64,000 bases of DNA, taken from contig NZ_JACHIN010000013.1 in the NCBI RefSeq assembly GCF_014203235.1, positions 182,832 to 246,831 of the forward strand. Direction: 5' to 3'. The notes beneath the pieces were generated by a model that had not been told where the DNA came from, made no database searches, and saw nothing but the letters and a program-made list of their open reading frames with translations. This stretch comes from Nonomuraea endophytica. GTDB taxonomy: Bacteria; Actinomycetota; Actinomycetes; Streptosporangiales; Streptosporangiaceae. This document shows positions 31,638 to 38,811 of the stretch, piece by piece. Position 1 is the stretch's first letter. Each line of letters starts with the position of its first letter. Made by a program: the position numbers and the translations under genes.

Positions 31638-33407
31638 GTGGCTCAACTGCGCATCGCGCTCGTCCAGACGAACCCGACGGTCGGCGACCTGTCCGCCAAC
31701 GCCGACAAGCTGCTCGCGTGGACCCGCGAGGCGGCCGGGCGCGGCGCCCACCTCGCGGTCTTCACCGAGATGTTCCTCACCGGATATCCCGTCGAGGACC
31801 TCGTGCTCCGCACCTCCTTCGTGGAGGCCAGCATCCGCACGCTGGAGGAGTCGGCGACCCGCCTGGCCCTGGAAGGGCTCGGCGAGCTGCCGGTGATCGT
31901 CGGCTACGTCGACCGCGCCGGGCTCGCGCCGCGCGCCGGCCGGCCGAAGGGCGCGCCGCTCGACGCCGCCGCGCTGCTGCACCGCGGCGAGGTCGTCTAC
32001 CGCACGGCCAAGCACCACCTGCCCAACTACGGCGTCTTCGACGAGTACCGCTACTTCGTCCGCGGCGACCGGCTGCCGATCTTCCGGCTGCACGGGGTCG
32101 ACGTGGCCGTCGCGGTCTGCGAGGACCTCTGGCAGGACGGGGGGCCCGTGGCCGCCGTCGCGCAGGCGGGGGCCGGGCTGCTGGTCGCGCCGAACGCCTC
32201 GCCGTACGAGAAGGACAAGGACGACGTGCGGCTGGAGCTGTGCGCGCGGCGCGCGCGCGAGGCCGGCTGCCCGCTCGTCTACGTCAACCAGGTCGGCGGA
32301 CAGGACGAGCTGGTCTTCGACGGCGACTCGCTGGTCGTCGACGAGACGGGCGTGCTGGTGGCGCGGGCGCGGCAGTTCCAGGAGGACCTGCTCGTGGTGG
32401 ACCTGGATCTGGCCACCTCCGACGCGCCGCCTTCGCAGGTCGCTTACGACGCCGGCGACGGCTCCACGATCACCGTCGACCGGTTCGTGCTGTCGAAGGA
32501 GCCGGTCGCCCCTTACGAGCCCGTCCCGGCGCCGCTGGCCGCGCCGCTCGACGCGCCCGCCGAGGTCTACCACGCGCTGGTGCTGGCCGTACGCGACTAC
32601 GTGGCCAAGAACGGCTTCCAGTCGGTCATCCTGGGCCTGTCGGGCGGCATCGACTCGGCGCTGACCGCGGCCATCGCCTCCGACGCCGTCGGCCCCTCGC
32701 GGGTCCACGTCGTGCTCATGCCCTCGCGCTACAGCTCCGAGCATTCCATCGGCGACGCGGAGGAGCTGGTGCGGCGGCAGGGCGTCCACTCGCGCGTCGT
32801 GCCCATCGGCGACATCGTCAGCGGCTTCGAGAAGGAGATCGAGCTGTCCGGCCTGGCCGCGGAGAACCTCCAGGCGAGGGTACGCGGCATGATCCTCATG
32901 GGCCTGTCCAACGAGCACGGCCACCTGGTGCTGACCACCGGGAACAAGAGCGAGCTCGCCACCGGCTACTCCACCCTCTACGGCGACTCGGCCGGCGGTT
33001 TCGCGCCCATCAAGGACGTGCCGAAGACGATGGTGTGGGAGCTGGCCCGCTGGCGCAACGCCCATCACAGCCCGCTGTTCGCGATGGACGTGCCGGCACC
33101 CATCCCGGAGAACTCCATCACCAAGGAGCCGAGCGCCGAACTCCGCCCCGACCAGCGCGACACCGACTCGCTGCCGCCGTACGAGGTGCTGGACCGGCTG
33201 CTGGACGACTACGTGGAGAAGGACATGGGCTCGGCCGAGCTCATCGCCGCCGGCCACGATCCGGCGCTGGTCACCCGGATCATCAGGCTGGTCGACCTGG
33301 CCGAGTACAAGCGCCGCCAGTATCCGCCCGGCCCCAAGATCACCCCGAAGAACTTCGGCCGCGACCGCCGCCTGCCCATCACCAACCGCTGGCGCGAGCA
33401 GGCCTAG
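31638..33407 (+). CDS. nadE: glutamine-dependent NAD+ synthetase
   Basis: A 589-residue two-domain enzyme. Residues 1-~270 are a nitrilase-type glutaminase with catalytic Glu in VFTEMFLTGYP, Lys in AKHHLPNYGVF and Cys in VAVCEDLW. Residues ~300-589 are the ATP-pyrophosphatase with P-loop LGLSGGIDSALT and later TTGNKSELATGYSTLYGDS. It amidates nicotinate-adenine dinucleotide using ammonia from glutamine, completing NAD+. The start is GTG with a leaderless-type promoter. Its stop overlaps the convergent TetR stop at CTAG (33404-33407). nadE near glnA2/glnE is a gene order also found in Streptomyces, as I recall. Confidence 0.95.
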   Translation: MAQLRIALVQTNPTVGDLSANADKLLAWTREAAGRGAHLAVFTEMFLTGYPVEDLVLRTSFVEASIRTLEESATRLALEGLGELPVIVGYVDRAGLAPRAGRPKGAPLDAAALLHRGEVVYRTAKHHLPNYGVFDEYRYFVRGDRLPIFRLHGVDVAVAVCEDLWQDGGPVAAVAQAGAGLLVAPNASPYEKDKDDVRLELCARRAREAGCPLVYVNQVGGQDELVFDGDSLVVDETGVLVARARQFQEDLLVVDLDLATSDAPPSQVAYDAGDGSTITVDRFVLSKEPVAPYEPVPAPLAAPLDAPAEVYHALVLAVRDYVAKNGFQSVILGLSGGIDSALTAAIASDAVGPSRVHVVLMPSRYSSEHSIGDAEELVRRQGVHSRVVPIGDIVSGFEKEIELSGLAAENLQARVRGMILMGLSNEHGHLVLTTGNKSELATGYSTLYGDSAGGFAPIKDVPKTMVWELARWRNAHHSPLFAMDVPAPIPENSITKEPSAELRPDQRDTDSLPPYEVLDRLLDDYVEKDMGSAELIAAGHDPALVTRIIRLVDLAEYKRRQYPPGPKITPKNFGRDRRLPITNRWREQA

Positions 33408-33967
33408 CCTGTCGCCAGCACGGCCCGGCAAGTGGTCAGGATGAGGGCGTCCAGCTCCGGGGGAGGGGTGCGCCCGGCCAGGAGATGGCGGCGTACGGCG
33501 CCGTAGGGGACGTCGGCCAGGACGAACATCAGGTGCTGCCGGTCCGCGCCCGGGTGGCGCGCGAGGTAGGCGTCGAGGGCGTCCGCCGTCGACGTGTTGA
33601 CCTCGGCCAGTTCGGGTCCGAGCTGGTCCGGCCACTGGGCGGCCAGGTCTTCCCTGCGGTGCAGGAGCAGGGCGGCGGCCGCGGCGGGGTTGGCGCGGCA
33701 CCATCGGGGCGTGTGCAGGGCGGCCGCCTCGACGTCGTCGTCCGCCATGGCGGCGATGAAGCCCTCACGGAAGCTCTCCACGCACCGCAGCCACAGCCTG
33801 GCCAGCAGCAGGTCGCGGGAGGCGAAGCGGTGGTAGAGCGATCCGATCGGGGCGCCGGTGCGCGCCGAGACGGCGGCCATGGTGACGGCGGCGGGGCCGC
33901 CGTCACCGAGGATGGCCAGCGCGGCGTCCAGCATCTGGTCCTGGGTGAACTTCGCCGGTCTTCCCAC
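33404..33967 (-). CDS. TetR-family regulator, divergent from a SnoaL-like gene
   Basis: A 187-residue TetR protein. The helix-turn-helix covers ~8-55: QDQMLDAALAILGDGGPAAV, then MAAVSARTGAPIGSLYHRFA, then SRDLLLARLW. The ligand domain has a His/Trp-rich segment (HTPRWCRANPAAAAALLLHR). It starts at GTG 33967 and is divergent from the SnoaL-like gene at 34031, with a concentric dyad in the 63-bp gap; that gene is the obvious target. The 3' end meets nadE in a 4-bp CTAG overlap. Confidence 0.9.
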   Translation of the reverse strand: MGRPAKFTQDQMLDAALAILGDGGPAAVTMAAVSARTGAPIGSLYHRFASRDLLLARLWLRCVESFREGFIAAMADDDVEAAALHTPRWCRANPAAAAALLLHRREDLAAQWPDQLGPELAEVNTSTADALDAYLARHPGADRQHLMFVLADVPYGAVRRHLLAGRTPPPELDALILTTCRAVLATG

Positions 33968-33984
33968 GCTCGCCCTTCGATGGT

Positions 33985-34018
33985 ATTAGTGGAGGAGTTC
34001 TAGAATCTACCATCTAAT
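33985..34018. promoter_or_regulatory. concentric dyad operator between TetR and SnoaL-like genes
   Basis: A central 8-bp palindrome TTCTAGAA (33998-34005) is flanked symmetrically by ATTAG (33985-33989) and CTAAT (34014-34018), all sharing one centre. TAGAAT inside it (34001-34006) is a good -10 for the SnoaL-like gene. A dimer pair of the divergent TetR protein is the natural ligand. Confidence 0.65.
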
Positions 34019-34030
34019 TGAAGGACGGGC

Positions 34031-34429
34031 ATGTCCACTGCGAGCCACGTGGTCAAGGGGTTCTACAGCGCCGCCCAGACCGCCGACGGGGGCGCGATCC
34101 TGGCGTTGCTGCATCCGGACTTCGAGGCGCGCACCGCGCCGGGCATGCCGTGCGGGGCGGGCGGCGCCTTCAGCGGGCCGGCGGAGGTGCTGACCCGGGT
34201 GTGGGGCGCGGTGTTCGCGGAGTACGACACCGCGCCCTACGACGAGACCTGGCAGGAGACCGCCGACGGGACGGTCGTGGTCACCGGTCACTACCGGGGC
34301 CGCGCTCGGGCCACGGGCCGGGAGTACGAGGCCGAGTTCGTCCACCTGTGGCGGGTGGCCGACGGCCGGATCTCCTGGCTGCACCAATACACCGACACGG
34401 CCCGCTGGCACGAGGCGCTGGCCGCCTAG
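34031..34429 (+). CDS. SnoaL-like NTF2-fold protein
   Basis: A 132-residue single-domain protein. The pattern VVKGFYSAAQTADGGAILAL then LHPDFEARTAPGMPCGAGG, then VVVTGHYRGRARATGREYEA and FVHLWRVADGRISWLHQYTD is that of the SnoaL-like/ketosteroid isomerase-like NTF2 fold. Such proteins are small-molecule isomerases, cyclases or hydrolases, and specific activity cannot be assigned. GAAGGAC precedes the ATG. Controlled probably by the divergent TetR regulator through the dyad at 33985-34018. Its stop overlaps the convergent beta-helix gene at CTAG (34426-34429). Confidence 0.85.
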   Translation: MSTASHVVKGFYSAAQTADGGAILALLHPDFEARTAPGMPCGAGGAFSGPAEVLTRVWGAVFAEYDTAPYDETWQETADGTVVVTGHYRGRARATGREYEAEFVHLWRVADGRISWLHQYTDTARWHEALAA

Positions 34430-36063
34430 ATCCCGGCGCCCGCCACGATGTCGGCCACCGCCGGGTCCGACTCCAGCACGCCCTCGCCGAGCACGGTGTT
34501 GTCGAAGAGCGTCACGCCCTTCGGCGGCTGCCCCGGGTCGGCGTCCCAGAAGTTGCCGATGAACGCCACGTGCTCCAGCGGCGGCGACGGCTCCAGCACC
34601 ACCGGGTTGTCGGCCCGGTGCACCACGTTGCCCTGCACGGTCACCCAGGCCGCGCCGTAGTCGGTGTAGAGGCCGTAGTTGTACGGCGTGAGCGTGTCCT
34701 TGATCACGTTGCCGCGGATCTGGGCGCCGCTGGCGTAGGAGGAGCCCTGGGGGCCGGAGACGTACAGGCCGCCGCCGTCGGCCAGCACCTGCATGGTGTC
34801 GTGGATCAGGTTGCCGATCACCTGGGTGCCGCGGCTCGCGTTGACGACGACGCCGTTGTGCGGCACCTCGCCGATGTCGTTGCGGGCCACGACCGCGGAC
34901 TCGGTCCCGGCGATCAGGATCGCGGGGGAGCCGTGGTAGTCGAGGCCGACGCGGCGCAGGCAGGTGCGCTCGATCCGGTGCTCGCGGGCGCCGTCGCCGA
35001 TGACCACGCCGCCGCCCGCCACCTCGTCGATCTCGCTGTCGCGCAGCACGTTGCGCGCCCCGGCGCCGCGGAACTCCAGCGCCACGCCGCCGAGCCTGGT
35101 GAACCGGCAGCCCTCCACGAGCACGTCAGAGGCGCCGTCGACGACCACGTTGCCGGGGATGGCGGCACTGTCGCCCGGCACGGTGACCTGGCCGCCGTCG
35201 AACGTGACGATCTGGAGGTCGCCGCCGACGTAGAAGCCGTTGCCGTGGTAGTGGAGGAAGCCTTCCTGCCCGCTCGGCCGGGTCCACGCGGCCTCGGCGA
35301 ACGTGATGCCGCGCAAGGTCGCGCCGCGCACCCCCTCGGCGTGCACGAGCGTCTCCAGGGCTGGCGCCACCACGTCGTCCGGGCTCTCGCCGGGCAGCGG
35401 CAGGTAGTGGATCACGCCCTCGCTCACCGCGAACGTGCCAGGGGTCAGGAAGGCGGGGCTGTTCTCCGCCGAGGTCGGCGCGTCCACGGCGTACTGCTCG
35501 CCGAAGCCCTCCCAGGAGATGATCGAGTGGTAGAGCTTGCGCGCCCAGCCGAAGGCGGGCTGGGCCATGGTGATGTTCGTGCCGGAGATCGACGCCACCG
35601 GGATGCGAGCCTCCGACCAGGGGTAGGCGCCGCGGTAGACGAACTCGACCGCGCCCGGCCAGTCCACGGCCTCCTCCAGGACGTAGCCGGTCTCGGTGGT
35701 GGTGATCGCCGTCTCGCCGAGTGGGAGTGAGGCGCGCTCGGCGCGGCGGCCGCCCACGTAGAGCTGGCGCACGGGGGTGGCGGGCGCCGCCGCCGTCCAC
35801 ACGCCGCCGTCGCCCTCCTGCCAGCCGGTGATCGGCGTGCCGCCGCTGAGGACCACCTTCTCCGGTACGGCGGTGCCGTACCCGTGGGCCTGAAGGACGA
35901 TCCCGGAGTCGGCCTCGGTCAGCCGGAGCGTCTCGGTCAGCCGGTGGACGCCGGCCCTGAGGGTGATCACGCCGCCGGCGGCGCGGGCGCGTTCCAGGGT
36001 GGCGAAGGGGCGCTCGATCGTGCCGGGGCCGGAGTCGTCGCCGGAGGGGTCGACGAAGATCAT
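34426..36063 (-). CDS. right-handed parallel beta-helix protein (no signal peptide)
   Basis: A 545-residue protein. It opens FVDPSGDDSGPGTIERPFAT, the usual first rung of pectate-lyase-like beta-helix enzymes, followed by GGVITLRAGVHRLTETLRL. A jelly-roll-like insert lies at ~75-235 (WTAAAPATPVRQLYVGGRRA and later). From ~250 to 540 come parallel beta-helix rungs rich in V/I/G/N (NVVVDGASDVLVEGCRFTRL, ARNDIGEVPHNGVVVNASRG). Similar proteins are polysaccharide lyases or glycosidases, but most are exported; here ATG 36063 leaves no signal peptide. An upstream in-frame extension exists but is antisense to the TetR gene and not signal-like. Confidence 0.82.
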   Translation of the reverse strand: MIFVDPSGDDSGPGTIERPFATLERARAAGGVITLRAGVHRLTETLRLTEADSGIVLQAHGYGTAVPEKVVLSGGTPITGWQEGDGGVWTAAAPATPVRQLYVGGRRAERASLPLGETAITTTETGYVLEEAVDWPGAVEFVYRGAYPWSEARIPVASISGTNITMAQPAFGWARKLYHSIISWEGFGEQYAVDAPTSAENSPAFLTPGTFAVSEGVIHYLPLPGESPDDVVAPALETLVHAEGVRGATLRGITFAEAAWTRPSGQEGFLHYHGNGFYVGGDLQIVTFDGGQVTVPGDSAAIPGNVVVDGASDVLVEGCRFTRLGGVALEFRGAGARNVLRDSEIDEVAGGGVVIGDGAREHRIERTCLRRVGLDYHGSPAILIAGTESAVVARNDIGEVPHNGVVVNASRGTQVIGNLIHDTMQVLADGGGLYVSGPQGSSYASGAQIRGNVIKDTLTPYNYGLYTDYGAAWVTVQGNVVHRADNPVVLEPSPPLEHVAFIGNFWDADPGQPPKGVTLFDNTVLGEGVLESDPAVADIVAGAGI

Positions 36064-36086
36064 GAGGAATCCCTTCCAGGTATGCG

Positions 36087-36114
36087 GTGTACACATCTGG
36101 TATACAGCATATAC
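36087..36114. promoter_or_regulatory. palindromes between the beta-helix and TetR genes
   Basis: GTGTACAC (36087-36094, perfect palindrome) and GTATA-CAGCA-TATAC (36100-36114) lie in the 69-bp divergent gap between the beta-helix gene and the TetR gene. The A/T-rich arms stand out from the surroundings and fit an operator for that TetR protein covering both promoters. Confidence 0.6.
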
Positions 36115-36132
36115 AGGGAGAGGAGTCAAGAG

Positions 36133-36945
36133 GTGGCCAATCCGGAGCGCAGCACGGAACTGCTGTGGGGTGCCAAGGGCCGCGGCGGGCTCAACCTGGA
36201 GCGCATCGTGCGCGCCGGGATCGAGCTGGCCGACGCCGAGGGGCTGGCGGCGGTGTCGATGCGGCGGGTGGCCGAGCGGCTCGGCTACACCACGATGTCG
36301 CTCTATCGTCACGTTCCCGGCAAGGCCGAGCTCGTGGACCTCATGCGCGACACCGCGCTGGGGACCGAGCCGGACCTCGGCCCGCCGCGCGGGTGGCGGG
36401 CGGACACCGAGGCGTGGGCGCGCTCGGGCCTGGAGTTCTACCGGCGCCATCCGTGGCTGCTGGAGTCGGCGGGCGTCCGGCACGTGCCGGGGCCGAACTC
36501 CATCGCGGGGTTCGAGCAGGCGCTGGCGATCGTGGCCGCGACCGGGCTGCGGCCGGCCCAGGTGGTGGCGGTGGTGGGGCTGGTCGGCCACTTCGTGGAG
36601 AGCGCGGCCCGCGAGGTGGTCGAGACGACGAGGATCGAGCGGCGCACCGGCGTCGGCCACGACGAGTGGTGGGGTGCGCGCGACTCGCTCTACCAGCACC
36701 TCGACCGCTATCCCACGCTGACGCGCATCTACGAGGAGGGCGGCTTCGACGAGCCGCTCGACCCTTTCGAGTTCGGGCTGCAGCGGGTGCTCGACGGGAT
36801 CGAGGCGCTCATCCGTGATGAAGTGCGTGACGAAACTCGATGCGCAGTCTGCGGGAAGGTGATCGATCCGGCCGAGACCGGACGGCCCCGCGCCTACTGC
36901 TCGCGGGCCTGTCAGCAGAAGGCGTACCGCCGCCGCAAAGTGTGA
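36133..36945 (+). CDS. TetR-family regulator with C-terminal zinc-finger-like tail
   Basis: A 270-residue TetR regulator of the TetR_C/tetracycline-repressor type. The helix-turn-helix reads RIVRAGIELADAEGLAAVSM, then RRVAERLGYTTMSLYRHVPG, then KAELVDLMRDTAL. A C-terminal domain for ligand binding spans 80-235. The last ~35 residues are an extra module CAVCGKVIDPAETGRPRAYC then SRACQQKAYRRRK, a four-cysteine treble-clef-like zinc site with a basic end, seen in a subset of actinobacterial TetR proteins. GTG 36133 is chosen because GGAGTCAAGAG precedes and the palindromes stay upstream. Confidence 0.88.
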   Translation: MANPERSTELLWGAKGRGGLNLERIVRAGIELADAEGLAAVSMRRVAERLGYTTMSLYRHVPGKAELVDLMRDTALGTEPDLGPPRGWRADTEAWARSGLEFYRRHPWLLESAGVRHVPGPNSIAGFEQALAIVAATGLRPAQVVAVVGLVGHFVESAAREVVETTRIERRTGVGHDEWWGARDSLYQHLDRYPTLTRIYEEGGFDEPLDPFEFGLQRVLDGIEALIRDEVRDETRCAVCGKVIDPAETGRPRAYCSRACQQKAYRRRKV

Positions 36946-36961
36946 AATTCTGGCAGATGCC

Positions 36962-37447
36962 ATGATCCGCACGCACACCATCATCGAGAGCCCCGTCGGG
37001 CCGCTCACGCTGGTCGCCCTCGACGGGCTGCTGACCGGCCTCTACATGCGCGAGCAGCGCTACCGGCCGCCGGAGGAGTTCTTCGGGCATCCGGACCCCG
37101 AACCCTTCGGCGAGGTGACCGGCCAGCTCCGGGCGTACTTCGCCGGTGACCTGAAGGTCTTCGACCTGCCGATGAACCTGGTCGGCACGCCGTTCCAGAA
37201 AGAGGTCTGGGCGGCGCTCATGGAGATCCCGCACGGCGAGACCCTCACCTACGGCGGGCTGGCGCGACGGCTCGGCCGCCCGCCCAGCGCGGCCCGCGCG
37301 GTCGGGCTGGCCAACGGCCACAACCCGGTCAGCATCATCGTCCCCTGCCACCGGCTCGTCGGCGCCAACGGCGACCTGACGGGGTATGGCGGCGGGCTGC
37401 CGGTCAAGCGCTACCTGCTCGACTTCGAGCGGGGGACGCTCTTCTGA
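36962..37447 (+). CDS. ogt: methylated-DNA--protein-cysteine methyltransferase
   Basis: A 161-residue suicide repair protein that takes the methyl group from O6-methylguanine. The active-site motif is IIVPCHRLVG (Cys near 127), preceded by the DNA-binding helix GETLTYGGLARRLGRPPSAARAVGLANGHNP, here seen as TYGGLARRLG and ARAVGLANGHNP. The N-terminal domain (residues 1-75) is the short Ogt type, with no Ada-like regulatory domain. It lies 16 bp after the TetR gene on the same strand, perhaps co-transcribed. Its last 44 bases overlap the convergent XRE gene. Confidence 0.95.
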   Translation: MIRTHTIIESPVGPLTLVALDGLLTGLYMREQRYRPPEEFFGHPDPEPFGEVTGQLRAYFAGDLKVFDLPMNLVGTPFQKEVWAALMEIPHGETLTYGGLARRLGRPPSAARAVGLANGHNPVSIIVPCHRLVGANGDLTGYGGGLPVKRYLLDFERGTLF

Positions 37448-38615
37448 GCCGCGTCGACAGCGTGATCTCGCGCAGTTCCCCTCGGGTCGTGGCGCAGTCG
37501 ACCAGGCGCAGCTGCTCCATGACGCGGGCGGCCTGCGGGTTGTAGGCGAGTTCCTCCGGGCAGCCGTCCAGCACCCTGCGCAGCATCGCCGTGGCGCCCG
37601 CTGCGTCACGCTCCATCGAGTGGGCTCTGGCCAGCGACAAAAAGTAGCGGGCCTGGCGGTCCCTGGCGCGCAGCCGGGCCGGGTCGATCTCCCCGGACAG
37701 GCGGATGGCCTGCCGGTAGCGTCCCAGGCGCACCGCCACGGCCACCGCCTGCGCCTCCACCTCGGCCGCGCCGAACGGGGCGTGCAGGTCGTCGCGGTCC
37801 TCGCCCAGCGACTCGCCGATCTTCCGCGCGCGGTGCAGCAGCTCCTCGGTGTGCGGGACGTCGTTCTCCTCGGCGGCCGCCTGCGCCGCCGTCAGATAGC
37901 AGCCTCCCGCCACGGCGATCGCGGACGGCCCCGCCTGCCCCACGCCGTCGATCGCGGCCAGGCAGAGCTGGCGGGCGTCGCCGTACCTGCGCAGGTGGAT
38001 GAGGACCTCGGCCAGCTCGGCGCGCGCCACCGCCGACAGCAGCGGGTCACCGGCGCGCCCGGCCGCGGCCACGCCCCGGTCGGCGGCCAGCAGCGCCAGC
38101 GCGTGCTGGCCGCAGCCGCGCAGGAACGTGGAGAAGAGCCGGTAGACCTGCGTGAGCCCGGCCGCCGCCGGCTCCTCGTCCAGCGGCGCCGTCTCGGCCA
38201 TCACCAGCAGCTCCGGCAGCCGCCTGCGCACCTCCGAATAGCGGCGCGGCGAACGCTGCCAGACGTCCCACGCGGCCGAGACGTGGCGGGCGATCCGGTG
38301 CACGCTCTCGCCCGGCTCCCCGGACAGCCGCCTGGGATAGAGCAGCGCGTGGCCGATCTCGTCGTACTCACCCTGCGCGCCCATCGCGGGCAGCGCCACG
38401 TCGCCGCCGACCAGCTCCGACAGGTCGCTGATCCGCAGCACGTCGGCGATGCGCAGGATGGTGGACAGCCGGTCCAGCGGCCGGGCGCCGTTCTCGATGA
38501 GGCGCAGCCACTCCTCGCTGCAGCCCACGAGGTTCGCCAGGATCCGCCGCGAGATGCCGCGCGAGCGGCGTACGGCCATGATCCTGGCTCCGTCGACCAT
38601 GAAGTCGCTGGTCAT
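37404..38615 (-). CDS. XRE-type helix-turn-helix regulator with TPR-like domain
   Basis: A 403-residue cytoplasmic regulator. Residues ~12-70 form a Cro/CI helix-turn-helix: IMAVRRSRGISRRILANLVG, then CSEEWLRLIENGARPLDRLS. The remaining 330 residues are Ala/Leu/Arg-rich paired helices (RRYGDARQLCLAAIDGVGQA; PHTEELLHRARKIGESLGED; RYRQAIRLSGEIDPARLRAR) forming TPR-like repeats, as in many Streptomyces regulators that bind peptides or partner proteins. It diverges from the desulfurase-methyltransferase fusion across a 196-bp gap with strong nested inverted repeats, so that gene is its probable target. Confidence 0.87.
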   Translation of the reverse strand: MTSDFMVDGARIMAVRRSRGISRRILANLVGCSEEWLRLIENGARPLDRLSTILRIADVLRISDLSELVGGDVALPAMGAQGEYDEIGHALLYPRRLSGEPGESVHRIARHVSAAWDVWQRSPRRYSEVRRRLPELLVMAETAPLDEEPAAAGLTQVYRLFSTFLRGCGQHALALLAADRGVAAAGRAGDPLLSAVARAELAEVLIHLRRYGDARQLCLAAIDGVGQAGPSAIAVAGGCYLTAAQAAAEENDVPHTEELLHRARKIGESLGEDRDDLHAPFGAAEVEAQAVAVAVRLGRYRQAIRLSGEIDPARLRARDRQARYFLSLARAHSMERDAAGATAMLRRVLDGCPEELAYNPQAARVMEQLRLVDCATTRGELREITLSTRLRRASPARSRAGSA

Positions 38616-38632
38616 GATTTCACCGTAGGCGA

Positions 38633-38708
38633 GGATCCGGTGGCGCCCCGCGGCTCCCGGCGGCCAGGAAAGGCGGCCACTTCCTGCCGGTTCCGCGGGG
38701 GCGGATCC
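38633..38708. promoter_or_regulatory. nested inverted repeats between the XRE gene and the fusion gene
   Basis: An outer pair GGATCC (38633-38638, 38703-38708), a middle pair CGCCCCGCGG (38644-38653) / CCGCGGGG(G)CG (38693-38703, one extra G), and an inner pair CAGGAA (38665-38670) / TTCCTG (38681-38686) are arranged around about the same centre. A TACCGT -10 candidate for the fusion gene follows at 38713-38718. Could be an extended XRE operator or a structured element. Confidence 0.5.
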
Positions 38709-38811
38709 GGGTTACCGTGGAAAGGATCGCCTGCCGTACAACAGCAGTTGGATCTAGCCCGATCTCCCGTGCCCAGACTGCCCCTACACCTTTCGGCAGA
38801 AGGAGATCACG

